A stretch of DNA of 28,841 nucleotides, from IMG/VR virus record IMGVR_UViG_3300010885_003718, positions 1 through 28,841 of that record, one strand, 5' to 3'. Source of the stretch: a virus. The translations under genes and the position numbers were made by a program. This document shows positions 22,639-28,542 of the stretch, in pieces. The notes under the pieces were generated by a model, which did not search any database, had not been told where the DNA came from, and was given only the letters and a program-made list of their open reading frames with translations. Each line of letters begins with the position of its first letter. Within the stretch, counting starts at the first letter, position 1.

Positions 22639-22765
22639 CATCTTTTAATTTTTTTAAGTTATTGTTTAAAAAAAAAGCGTAAGACATTCTGAATTTTCCA
22701 TTAGGACAGATATAGAAAATTAAATCTAGTAATTCTATTATTATCCATACTTTTATTTTTTTCAT
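22625..22765 (-). CDS. Small membrane-anchored protein (46 aa)
   Basis: This frame begins as ATGA overlapping the stop of the 22762-22998 gene and ends 14 nt inside the next gene. The product has a hydrophobic N-terminal half (KVWIIIELLDLIFYI, about 5-19) and a basic C-terminal tail, so it may be a single-pass inner-membrane protein. Such small early membrane proteins often disturb host functions or exclude other phages, but there is no direct evidence here. Confidence 0.6.
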   Translation of the reverse strand: MKKIKVWIIIELLDLIFYICPNGKFRMSYAFFLNNNLKKLKDDARR

Positions 22766-22998
22766 AGCCCTTTTTCTTTTTTATAAATTTCTAAATGTTC
22801 TTCCATTGTCTTATATCGCATTACATCATATTTTAAATTATTAAACCACTCTGCAAATCCAATAGCAAATTCATCTGCTACTTTTTCGCATTCTTCTGCT
22901 AATTCTAAATGATTATATTCATAATACATTCTATTTTCAGATTCTCTAATATCAATGTTTGTAATTATTCTATCGTTTAACTTTTCTTTTAGTGTCAT
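22762..22998 (-). CDS. Small acidic protein, function unknown (78 aa)
   Basis: This 78-residue helical protein (MTLKEKLNDRIITNIDIRES ... HLEIYKKEKGL) has ELAEECEKVADEFAIGFAEW in the middle, a pattern I associate with short hypothetical proteins of Flavobacterium phages and prophages. It is coupled to both neighbours by 4-nt overlaps. No motif suggests an enzyme. It sits just after the sigma-factor gene group and may be co-regulated with it. Confidence 0.7.
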   Translation of the reverse strand: MTLKEKLNDRIITNIDIRESENRMYYEYNHLELAEECEKVADEFAIGFAEWFNNLKYDVMRYKTMEEHLEIYKKEKGL

Positions 22999-23183
22999 AA
23001 TCTTAATCTTTTAATTTCTAGTGATACTTCATTCCAGTAGTTGCAAACATTTGTTTCATTTCTTTTTCTGCTTTGTGTTATTATTCCATTTACTATTTCT
23101 TTTAAATAATCGTAAGGATATTTATTTAAAAGTAATACTGCTCTTTCAGTTGCAGTAAATTGTTCTATTAGGTTAAAAATCAT
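22995..23183 (-). CDS. Small protein following the sigma factor (62 aa)
   Basis: This 62-residue protein starts MIFNLIEQFTATERAVLLLN and ends VCNYWNEVSLEIKRLRL. It overlaps the sigma-factor stop region by 11 nt and the next gene by ATGA. It could be an accessory or anti-sigma peptide because many ECF sigma factors are followed by such a partner, but it has no membrane segment and no recognised anti-sigma motif. The end resembles that of the 19387-19572 protein. Confidence 0.65.
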   Translation of the reverse strand: MIFNLIEQFTATERAVLLLNKYPYDYLKEIVNGIITQSRKRNETNVCNYWNEVSLEIKRLRL

Positions 23184-23718
23184 CTCTAATTTGTCTTTTA
23201 ATAATGTTAATAGTGTTTCTTATACTCCAGTAGGATATATTTAATTCCTTGCTTAATTTGGTAACATTTCTTTTTTCTACCAGCACTAATTGATAAAGTG
23301 ATTTGATGTAATATAGTTGTGCTTTCTCTTCTGTATAACCTTTGATGCTATCAATTTTGTTATCTATAAAAATAACCCAACTAGCAACTTTTTGTTTCTT
23401 CAGATAAAAATCATTTGTCTCGATATATTCATCATCATCTATAAAGTCTATGTCTTCATTTAATTCAATTAATATCATTCTATCAGCAGTTCTAATATTG
23501 CTAGTGTACATATTTTTTAAAGTAACATAAACAAAATAGAAGTTTATGCTTGTCTCATCATACATCAAATCATTATCTTTTCTTAAACTATAATCGTATA
23601 ACTTGAGATACATATCTTGCACATAATCTTCTGCATTGTCTTTTGAACAACCAAAAGAGGTCATATATTTTATCCATAGTGTGTGCTTTTCTCCAAGTAT
23701 CTCAAGTATATTTCTCAT
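23173..23718 (-). CDS. ECF-like RNA polymerase sigma factor
   Basis: This 181-residue protein has the size and plan of an ECF sigma factor. Region 2 covers about 11-80 with DNAEDYVQDMYLKLY (27-41), the core-binding helix, and FYFVYVTLKNMYTSNIRTAD (60-79) at the -10-reading part. Region 4 covers about 140-180 with VTKLSKELNISYWSIRNTIN (152-171), a helix-turn-helix for the -35 box. It would redirect host RNA polymerase to phage promoters. Four ECF-type promoter-like motifs before structural genes are its candidate targets. It overlaps the helicase gene by ATGA and its sequence is far from housekeeping sigma. Confidence 0.8.
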   Translation of the reverse strand: MRNILEILGEKHTLWIKYMTSFGCSKDNAEDYVQDMYLKLYDYSLRKDNDLMYDETSINFYFVYVTLKNMYTSNIRTADRMILIELNEDIDFIDDDEYIETNDFYLKKQKVASWVIFIDNKIDSIKGYTEEKAQLYYIKSLYQLVLVEKRNVTKLSKELNISYWSIRNTINIIKRQIRDDF

Positions 23719-24626
23719 AAAAAGTTTAATTGGCTTTCCTTAATAATTCTTAATATTGATTTTCCATTAATACTAAAACCTACATTGTTTTGTAAAGCAA
23801 CAATCTCAATAGGATTGTCAATAGCAGTTGGTCTACCTCCAGTTTCAATTTCTTTTACTTTTCTAATATGTATCATAGTAGTTGTATAAAGTTGTGGATG
23901 CAAAGTTAGTCTGTGAATTACAATAAAATCATCTGCTCTGTTTACAAATTTTCCTCCACCCTCTACATCACTTGCCATTGGTGGTAAAGGATGTCCAGCA
24001 AACTGATGGTCATTCTTATAAACCATTCTTAAAGCATTAGTATTTGCGTGAGTATTTAACCAAAGTGAAACTTTATTTTCTTTGCAAAACATTCGCATCT
24101 CTGTACACGCTTGATAGTCATATTCGTGACCTCCTAAATTCTTCATTTGCTCATTGTCTTTAACCAGTGCATTGTACGGATCTAAAAGAATACCATTGTA
24201 GTTAAATCCTTTCTTTACTTCTTTGAACATTACCAGTGCAGTATGATAGTCATACATAACTGAATTATCAACAAACTTAAAATGCTTATTTATAAAATCT
24301 GTATGCTCTTTGAAGTTGCTTTCAGAAATTAAATTAATTGGTGTTTCGTCTAGGAACTCAACCAGCTTTCTAATTAAAGAGTAACTGTCATTTTCTGTAC
24401 TACAAACTAACCATTTTAAATCGTGCTTTAAAGAATAGCATAACATTAAATACAGTATAGAAGTAGTTTTTCCCACGTTTGCGTGACCAAGTACAATATT
24501 GAAATTTGAGGTCTTAAAACGTATGTATTCGTCTAATTCTGGTATATCAAGTTTCAAACCCTCTTTTAGTTTTCCACTTCTAATATTACGGATAATATCT
24601 AATTGGTCTTTATAATTTATTAACAT
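23715..24626 (-). CDS. Replicative helicase-like RecA-fold ATPase (DnaB C-terminal type)
   Basis: This 303-residue ATPase has Walker A GHANVGKT (47-54), Walker B ILLDP (146-150) and a later segment ASDVEGGGKFVNRADDFIVI like the sensor/arginine region of phage helicases of the DnaB/T7 gp4 class. It lacks the DnaB N-terminal collar and any primase domain, so priming must come from the host. It should form a hexamer that unwinds DNA at the fork; a RecA-like recombinase is the alternative. It starts just after a terminator and a shared 12-base upstream motif, and it is coupled to the sigma factor gene. Confidence 0.8.
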   Translation of the reverse strand: MLINYKDQLDIIRNIRSGKLKEGLKLDIPELDEYIRFKTSNFNIVLGHANVGKTTSILYLMLCYSLKHDLKWLVCSTENDSYSLIRKLVEFLDETPINLISESNFKEHTDFINKHFKFVDNSVMYDYHTALVMFKEVKKGFNYNGILLDPYNALVKDNEQMKNLGGHEYDYQACTEMRMFCKENKVSLWLNTHANTNALRMVYKNDHQFAGHPLPPMASDVEGGGKFVNRADDFIVIHRLTLHPQLYTTTMIHIRKVKEIETGGRPTAIDNPIEIVALQNNVGFSINGKSILRIIKESQLNFL

Positions 24627-24632
24627 AATTTA

Positions 24633-24644
24633 TTTTTAGTGATT
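24633..24644 (-). promoter_or_regulatory. Shared 12-base upstream motif AATCACTAAAAA, copy A (helicase)
   Basis: The minus strand reads AATCACTAAAAA, then 6 nt, then the helicase ATG at 24626. Exact copies stand 9 and 7 nt before two other genes (27582 and 28437). The fixed short distance suggests a translation start signal or the start of a leader. It lies just below the terminator at 24647-24674. Confidence 0.6.
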
Positions 24645-24646
24645 AT

Positions 24647-24674
24647 AAAAAAAGCTGGAGTAATTAACTCCAGC
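24647..24674 (-). terminator. Strong terminator after the SSB-like gene
   Basis: GCTGGAGT (24654-24661) pairs with ACTCCAGC (24667-24674) around a 5-nt loop, and on the minus strand seven T follow. This is a textbook Rho-independent terminator 10 nt after the stop at 24685. It separates the early recombination block from the helicase-sigma block. Confidence 0.85.
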
Positions 24675-24684
24675 CATATTTTTT

Positions 24685-25044
24685 TTAAAATGGTAAATCA
24701 TCATCTTCAACTTCTCCAGTATTTGGATTTAATGATAAATTAGAATTTCTGTCTGGCATAAAGCTACTAGCAGATTTTTCTTTCTCTCCAGTAGTTATTT
24801 TCCAAGCAGTAAGATTAACATAATACTTTCCTTGCCATTCGCTACCTTGCACATTAATTGATACTGTTACAAATTGTCCTATTTTGTAGCCATCTAATAC
24901 ATTACATTTATCTTGAGTAAAATCGATCGGGATAGATTGAGGATATTGGTTATCAGTTTTTATAACTAACTGTCTTTTCTTAAATCCTTTTGCTCCAAAT
25001 GTTTCTGTTTGTCCGATAACTATTATTGTTCCTTGTAATTCCAT
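24685..25044 (-). CDS. DUF3127 / single-stranded DNA-binding-like protein
   Basis: This 119-residue protein starts MELQGTIIVIGQTETFGAKG and continues RQLVIKTDNQYPQSIPIDFT, then QGSEWQGKYYVNLTAWKI: an OB-fold pattern of DUF3127, a Bacteroidota family similar to SSB. The C-terminal linker is Ser/Asn-rich and ends in acidic DDDLPF, like the SSB tip that recruits partners. It should coat single-stranded DNA during replication and annealing. It follows ERF by 2 nt, as SSB and annealing proteins commonly do. Confidence 0.8.
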   Translation of the reverse strand: MELQGTIIVIGQTETFGAKGFKKRQLVIKTDNQYPQSIPIDFTQDKCNVLDGYKIGQFVTVSINVQGSEWQGKYYVNLTAWKITTGEKEKSASSFMPDRNSNLSLNPNTGEVEDDDLPF

Positions 25045-25046
25045 TT

Positions 25047-25622
25047 CTATTTGCTTAATAATTTAGATTTAACTTCTTCAGACAGTTTGTACTTTGTTTC
25101 TACAATAGCAATATCTCCACCACCATCAATATAATCTTTAGCTTTCAAAAAAGCATCAGAGTCAATTACCATAGTTACCTTTTCTTTTACTGTTTTTGGC
25201 TCATTTCCGTGCTTATTAGTTGCATCTGCATCAGAAGTATCATCAATCAATAATAAGTTGCCTAAAGCGTACTTTTTACCATAACTAGAACTACTGCCAT
25301 ATCTTTGTGCAGTTGCCATTCCTTTTTGCTCTAAATCAACTCCAACAATAGATTGACAATCTATACTGTCTTGTGAGTTACAATCCCAAATAGTTGCAAC
25401 AGATGCCATAATAGGTGGATTTGCATTTATCAATGTTTCGTTTATAGTAAAATAAACTCCATACTTTTCATTGATTGGTTTTAATGCCTCTAATATGCTT
25501 TCAGCACTTCTGTAATAATAGTTTCCGAATTTATTATAGCTTCCTTTTTTAGCTTTAAATTCAAACTGTATCATACTTAATTTTTGTCTTAAAGTAAAAT
25601 CTGATAAATTAATCTTTTCCAT
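25047..25622 (-). CDS. ERF-family single-strand annealing protein
   Basis: This 191-residue recombinase shows the ERF pattern: KAKKGSYNKFGNYYYRSAES (24-43), KYGVYFTINETL and the strong ATAQRYGSSSSYGKKYALGN (103-122), then LLLIDDTSDAD. ERF proteins form rings on single-stranded DNA and anneal complementary strands, used to circularise or repair phage genomes. Together with the exonuclease (19569-20279) and the SSB-like protein it forms a Red-like system. It lies 4 nt after a small unknown gene, and there is no separate promoter. Confidence 0.9.
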   Translation of the reverse strand: MEKINLSDFTLRQKLSMIQFEFKAKKGSYNKFGNYYYRSAESILEALKPINEKYGVYFTINETLINANPPIMASVATIWDCNSQDSIDCQSIVGVDLEQKGMATAQRYGSSSSYGKKYALGNLLLIDDTSDADATNKHGNEPKTVKEKVTMVIDSDAFLKAKDYIDGGGDIAIVETKYKLSEEVKSKLLSK

Positions 25623-25626
25623 TTTT

Positions 25627-25842
25627 TTATTTTTTTGTTAGTGTATAATTAAAATTATTAATAAAATTGTAATAACCAGCCATATTATTGCTGACTACTT
25701 CTGCATCTCGAACTTCTATGCTCAGTGCTAGTCGTTCGTTTAAATCTGTCAATCTTGCATTTTCCATTCGTAATGCTTCGTTTGACTGGCTCAAATAATT
25801 TAGCAATTCATCGTTGCTACTGCTTTCAAATCTTTTGTTCAT
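25627..25842 (-). CDS. Small coiled-coil protein before ERF (71 aa)
   Basis: This 71-residue protein begins MNKRFESSSNDELLNYLSQS and has a helical coiled-coil middle, NARLTDLNERLALSIEVRDA (about 28-47), followed by an aromatic end (YYNFINNFNYTLTKK). It lies directly before ERF. The upstream sequence CACTAAAAAC resembles the 12-base motif seen before three other genes. Function unknown. Confidence 0.65.
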   Translation of the reverse strand: MNKRFESSSNDELLNYLSQSNEALRMENARLTDLNERLALSIEVRDAEVVSNNMAGYYNFINNFNYTLTKK

Positions 25843-25854
25843 TGTTTTTTGTTT

Positions 25855-26034
25855 TTAGTGTTCATTATTAATTTCTGTAAATTCGTAATATTCATCATAG
25901 TACAAAGAATATGTCAAATATAAACTTTTGTTTTGATATTTTGTTAATAATTTATCTGCTTCTTCTTTTGTCAAAAAAACAGTATGTGGATAACCCTCCT
26001 CAAGAAGTACCCACCGAGTATCTAGTTTTTCCAT
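25855..26034 (-). CDS. Small acidic, Tyr-rich protein (59 aa)
   Basis: The ATG at 26034 (MEKLDTRWVL) is preferred to one at 26076 because it falls 1 nt after the previous stop, whereas the longer form would overlap that gene by 41 nt. The 59-residue product has FLTKEEADKLLTKYQ and a C-terminus rich in Tyr and Glu (YLTYSLYYDEYYEFTEINN). No family is recognised. Very acidic small early proteins often mimic DNA, but nothing here proves it. Confidence 0.6.
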   Translation of the reverse strand: MEKLDTRWVLLEEGYPHTVFLTKEEADKLLTKYQNKSLYLTYSLYYDEYYEFTEINNEH

Positions 26035-26035
26035 A

Positions 26036-26218
26036 CTAACTAAATTTTTCATAGAGTTCATAAACCATTTGTGCATCTCTATTTAATTCATCTAGCTGGT
26101 CTCCATCCATTGGCACTCCATCATAGTCGCCACTTTCAATATAAATATCTGCTAGGTCTGGATAATCACTCCAGTCAATTCCACAAAATTCTAAATTTGT
26201 AAATAATTCAATATTCAT
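26036..26218 (-). CDS. Small strongly acidic protein (60 aa)
   Basis: This 60-residue protein is rich in Asp and Glu (IDWSDYPDLADIYIESGDYD at 14-33, then DGDQLDELNRDAQMVYELYE). The Asp/Glu surplus and small size are like DNA-mimic or anti-restriction peptides, but this is only composition. It is separated by 1 nt from both neighbours. Function unknown. Confidence 0.65.
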   Translation of the reverse strand: MNIELFTNLEFCGIDWSDYPDLADIYIESGDYDGVPMDGDQLDELNRDAQMVYELYEKFS

Positions 26219-26219
26219 C

Positions 26220-26444
26220 TTATTCGCTTTTTAATTGTTCGTACCATTTCTCAAACTTTATTGAAACATAACTACTGCTAAATTCCTTTCGTTGCTCTTC
26301 TTGTGCTCTTCTCCAGCATCCTCTTAATTGTTCTTTTTCAATTTCTTTGGCTTGTCTAACTGCTACTAAATTGTTAATTTCTCCAATTAGTAATCCTTGT
26401 GATTTTAGTTTTTCTAATAACCATTCTACTGCTGTTTGTTTCAT
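26220..26444 (-). CDS. Small helical protein (74 aa)
   Basis: This 74-residue protein (MKQTAVEWLLEKLKSQGLL...) is of a type common in Bacteroidota phages: short, helical, with VEWLLEKL near the N-terminus, a charged KEIEKEQLRGCWRRAQEEQR centre and KFEKWYEQL at the end. I recall the beginning and end from many phage hypotheticals of unknown role. It is followed after 1 nt by the acidic protein and preceded by a repeated AATTTAAAAACAAATAA element. Confidence 0.7.
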   Translation of the reverse strand: MKQTAVEWLLEKLKSQGLLIGEINNLVAVRQAKEIEKEQLRGCWRRAQEEQRKEFSSSYVSIKFEKWYEQLKSE

Positions 26445-26445
26445 T

Positions 26446-26532
26446 TTATTTGTTTTTAAATTTATCTCTCAATTCTGATACAACGTGTATTGTAGAGAAT
26501 ACAAGTATTATTAATAAAAATGGTGTTTCCAT
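26446..26532 (-). CDS. Tiny single-pass membrane protein (28 aa)
   Basis: The ATG at 26532 and TAA at 26448-26446 give METPFLLIIL...FKNK: a hydrophobic stretch (about 4-18) and a charged tail, as in small membrane peptides. Both its upstream region and its own stop region carry the same 17-base AT-rich element. Because of its size, a real gene is likely but not certain. Confidence 0.5.
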   Translation of the reverse strand: METPFLLIILVFSTIHVVSELRDKFKNK

Positions 26533-26553
26533 AATCTTATTTGTTTTTAAATT
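26446..26553. repeat. 17-base direct repeat before two small genes
   Basis: TTATTTGTTTTTAAATT occurs exactly at 26446-26462 and 26537-26553, read on the minus strand as AATTTAAAAACAAATAA. Each copy lies between two small genes just upstream of a start codon. It may be a translation-start element or the trace of a local duplication. Confidence 0.75.
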
Positions 26554-26554
26554 G

Positions 26555-26785
26555 TTAGTCTTTATTTTCAAAATAAGTTATTACTGCTCTATCAAACTCT
26601 TCTCGCATATCTTCAATAAGATATTCTGCATCTACGCCATTAATTGTAACATTATAAATTTCCCACTCTTCATACTCTTCTGGGTCTTCATAAGTTGCCG
26701 ACATACCAGCAGTATAATTATAATTAAATTCAAATTCTATACCTCGAAATTCTATGCTATCATTTAGCTTCTTTAAATTTGCCAT
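26555..26785 (-). CDS. Acidic protein, function unknown (76 aa)
   Basis: This 76-residue protein has KLNDSIEFRGIEFEFNYNYT (6-25), an EDPEEYEEWEI segment and DMREEFDRAVITYF at the end; strongly acidic. It overlaps the previous gene by 26 nt, a somewhat long but acceptable overlap. No family is recognised. It is another member of the cluster of small, acidic early proteins between RadC and ERF. Confidence 0.7.
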   Translation of the reverse strand: MANLKKLNDSIEFRGIEFEFNYNYTAGMSATYEDPEEYEEWEIYNVTINGVDAEYLIEDMREEFDRAVITYFENKD

Positions 26786-26936
26786 CTTTAAATGTTTTTA
26801 CGTTAATTTTTGCTACTTTTTTTTCTGTGGTTACTTCTTTAATATGAAACAGAACTTCTATGTGAGTAAGTTCTTTGTCTCTTTTAAATACTTCTACCAT
26901 TTGTTCGTAAATTAGTTTATAGTCCTCAAAAGTCAT
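26760..26936 (-). CDS. Small basic/acidic mixed protein (58 aa)
   Basis: The ATG at 26936, 2 nt after the RadC stop, opens a frame of 58 residues (MTFEDYKLIY ... DGKFKEAK) with a helical first half and a beta-like second half (VAKINVKTFKDGKFKEAK). It fills an otherwise unexplained 150-base gap, and the gene-to-gene spacing is typical for this phage. No family recognised. Confidence 0.6.
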   Translation of the reverse strand: MTFEDYKLIYEQMVEVFKRDKELTHIEVLFHIKEVTTEKKVAKINVKTFKDGKFKEAK

Positions 26937-26938
26937 AA

Positions 26939-27352
26939 TTAAAAATTTACTATTGAATAATTGTCTTTCGTAAGAATAATGTGGTCTAATAAAAATATAT
27001 CAAACAACTTTAATGCTTCTCTAACTTTCTTACTCACTTGCTCATCTGCATCACTTTGCTTTGTGTTTCCACTAGGATGATTGTGTGCTATAATTACACT
27101 AGTAGCTAAAGACTCAACTGCATACTTTGCAATAATTCTAACATCTACTACTGTACTAGTAATACCACCTTGACTAATCTTTGCATAGCCAATAGTCATA
27201 TTAGCATTGTTTAAGAGCAGAATGAAACAACTTTCGTATATTTCTATGTCGTCTCCATAAAACTGTCTAATAACGTCTACTGCATCGTAACTTTCCCTAA
27301 TTTTTACGTTAGGGAAGTTAGTCTGCAAACTTTTTAATTCAAACTTTTTCAT
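26939..27352 (-). CDS. radC: RadC-like JAB/JAMM-domain protein
   Basis: This 137-residue protein contains the JAMM metal-binding set: Glu40 (EIYESCFIL), then HNHPSGNTKQSDAD with His90, His92, Ser100 and Asp103 (HxHx7SxxD). It consists mainly of the RadC catalytic domain and lacks most of the N-terminal helix-hairpin-helix part. RadC-like proteins are common beside DNA-repair or anti-defence genes and their substrate is unknown. It starts at the last base of the previous stop (TAATG), in the early block. Confidence 0.9.
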   Translation of the reverse strand: MKKFELKSLQTNFPNVKIRESYDAVDVIRQFYGDDIEIYESCFILLLNNANMTIGYAKISQGGITSTVVDVRIIAKYAVESLATSVIIAHNHPSGNTKQSDADEQVSKKVREALKLFDIFLLDHIILTKDNYSIVNF

Positions 27353-27582
27353 TATACTTCTTTGCTTAAAATAATTCTACAATCACCATTTTTAAATTCA
27401 AATTCATTTGGATTGTCTGCATATACATAATCATACTGTTCAAATCCTTTTAAAAGTACATAAGCGTGTATTTCTTCTGTGTAATTTGCTCTTAATTGAA
27501 TTTCCCATCTGGATATATCCATTCTCCAAAACTTCTCTAGGTCTAAACCTAATGCAATCAATGTTCCTAAATTCTTGTTCAT
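27352..27582 (-). CDS. Small protein before RadC (76 aa)
   Basis: This 76-residue protein begins MNKNLGTLIALGLDLEKFWR and has IQLRANYTEEIHAYVLLKGF and an acidic NPNEFEFKNGD. It may have a small alpha+beta fold. The exact 12-base motif AATCACTAAAAA stands 9 nt before its ATG. It is followed by RadC with a 1-nt overlap. No function known. Confidence 0.7.
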   Translation of the reverse strand: MNKNLGTLIALGLDLEKFWRMDISRWEIQLRANYTEEIHAYVLLKGFEQYDYVYADNPNEFEFKNGDCRIILSKEV

Positions 27583-27591
27583 AATTTCTGT

Positions 27592-27603
27592 TTTTTAGTG
27601 ATT
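27592..27603 (-). promoter_or_regulatory. Shared motif AATCACTAAAAA, copy B
   Basis: An exact second copy of the 12-base motif is found between the 30-residue membrane gene and the 76-residue gene, 9 nt before the ATG at 27582. It partly overlaps the stop of the preceding gene. It is likely a translation or leader signal rather than a promoter, as no -33 box is evident. Confidence 0.55.
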
Positions 27604-27694
27604 AAATATTAATTAAAATTCTGATAATAAAATACAAGCCTATAATAACTCCCGTTACTATCTGTGGCCGTTGGTGTTGTAAAAAGTGTTTCAT
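27602..27694 (-). CDS. Tiny membrane protein leading the early block (30 aa)
   Basis: This 30-residue frame has a basic N-terminus (MKHFLQHQRP) and a hydrophobic C-terminal stretch (IVTGVIIGLYFIIRILINI), so it would be a single-pass membrane peptide. It is the first frame after the likely early promoter at 27718-27748. Size makes it uncertain, but position at the head of the operon and clear amphipathic layout favour a real gene. Confidence 0.5.
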   Translation of the reverse strand: MKHFLQHQRPQIVTGVIIGLYFIIRILINI

Positions 27695-27717
27695 ATTTTT
27701 TTTGGTTTAATTTTAAG

Positions 27718-27748
27718 CAAAGTTATAAAAAAAGTTTTAATAAAAAAG
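27718..27748 (-). promoter_or_regulatory. Likely host-type early promoter (-7 box TAACTTTG)
   Basis: On the minus strand TAACTTTG (27725-27718) matches the Bacteroidota -7 box TAnnTTTG. At the 19-nt distance there is only CTTT (27748-27745) instead of TTTG, in a T-rich stretch. The site is in the 197-nt gap between the NinG terminator and the first early gene, where a promoter is needed. Confidence 0.55.
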
Positions 27749-27783
27749 TTTTATTCGCTTTTTTTTTAATTTATTTTTAAAGC

Positions 27784-27819
27784 AAAAAAAAAGTGCCAGC
27801 ATCATAAGATACTAGCACT
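27784..27819 (-). terminator. Directional terminator after the NinG-like gene
   Basis: On the minus strand AGTGCTAGTATC and GATGCTGGCACT form a 12-bp stem with two G-U pairs around TTAT, followed by nine T. On the plus strand the same places would be A-C mismatches, so the hairpin suits minus-strand RNA. It lies 72 nt after the NinG stop. Confidence 0.85.
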
Positions 27820-27891
27820 CTCTCGTGTTTCACTAAAAACAAAAATTATGAATAATTATTACTAACTCATAAGAGTTGCAAATGTATTAAT

Positions 27892-28437
27892 TTATTTTAT
27901 TTCTTTAATCATAATATCAAATTTTATTTTTTTGGCTATTAGCTCTGCCTTGCTAAATTTATAATCTCTTTTGCTGTCGCTTTCGGATTCCAACTGTTCC
28001 ACATACTGCTGGCCATATCTTTTTATCAACCCGGATCTATACTGAAGCTCATTTCCGTTTAAAAATCTGTTACACTTTCTGCATTGTTTATGGCAGTTTC
28101 TCTCGTCAAAAATTAAACCACTGAATAGCTCTGCTTTAAAATAATGACCACCATCAAACAATTCTGTTTCTTTAACACCACAACTAATGCAAGGCAAGGC
28201 CTCGTCACGCATTCTAACCCACTTTTGAAACGATGTTTTAGCTTCTGCCTCATATTTTCCCAAAGTTTTTAGTTTTGCCCTTAAATCGGCTTTTTGTACG
28301 TTCCACTCTTTTTTTTGTTTAATAGCTTTTAAGTTGTTAGAGTGAACTATTGCACATTTATAACCGCAGACTACTTGTGCAAACTGAACTGGTGTAAATT
28401 TTTCTAAACAAGATTTACATTTTTTTTCTTTTTGCAT
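27892..28437 (-). CDS. ninG: NinG/Rap-like recombination protein with zinc-finger and HNH-like motifs
   Basis: This 181-residue protein matches lambda NinG: an N-terminal zinc-binding C-x2-C (7, 10) with C-x3-C (24, 28), a basic middle (KAIKQKKEWNVQKADLRAKL) and a C-terminal C-x2-C (83, 86), FDGGHYF with His98, and CHKQCRKCNRF (115-125), like an HNH nuclease. NinG (Rap) promotes branch resolution in phage recombination. It is alone between the AT-rich region and a terminator, so it has its own transcript. Motif AATCACTAAAAA stands 7 nt before the ATG. Confidence 0.85.
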   Translation of the reverse strand: MQKEKKCKSCLEKFTPVQFAQVVCGYKCAIVHSNNLKAIKQKKEWNVQKADLRAKLKTLGKYEAEAKTSFQKWVRMRDEALPCISCGVKETELFDGGHYFKAELFSGLIFDERNCHKQCRKCNRFLNGNELQYRSGLIKRYGQQYVEQLESESDSKRDYKFSKAELIAKKIKFDIMIKEIK

Positions 28438-28444
28438 AATTTAA

Positions 28445-28456
28445 TTTTTAGTGATT
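28445..28456 (-). promoter_or_regulatory. Shared motif AATCACTAAAAA, copy C (NinG)
   Basis: The minus strand reads AATCACTAAAAA 7 nt upstream of the NinG ATG at 28437. It is identical to copies A and B and at a similar distance, which argues for a common translation-start or leader signal. Confidence 0.6.
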
Positions 28457-28479
28457 TTTTTTTGTAAAAGTAAATATAA

Positions 28480-28542
28480 TTATATTATATTATAATAATA
28501 TATTAACTAGTATATAATTTATATTATATTAATAATATATTA
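28480..28542. repeat. Tandem-like AT-only repeat pair
   Basis: Two copies differ only by a 2-base insertion: 28480-28505 (26 bases) and 28519-28542 (24 bases), both beginning TTATATTATATT and ending ATAATATATTA. Both are built of A and T alone and can also fold on themselves. Possible roles are DNA unwinding or protein binding sites for replication initiation. Confidence 0.7.

Noticed and set aside
17019-25993. Two perfect DnaA boxes (TTATCCACA at 17019-17027; its complement TGTGGATAA at 25985-25993) as a sign of an origin
   Set aside because: They are single, 9 kb apart and inside coding sequence of terL and a small gene. An origin would need clustered boxes, and a 9-mer like this can occur by chance in AT-rich DNA.
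27828-27865. Plus-strand CACTAAAAACAAAAATTATG followed by a five-codon frame (MNNYY)
   Set aside because: It resembles the start signals on the minus strand, but the frame is too short, nothing follows on the plus strand, and the terminator nearby is oriented for minus-strand RNA.
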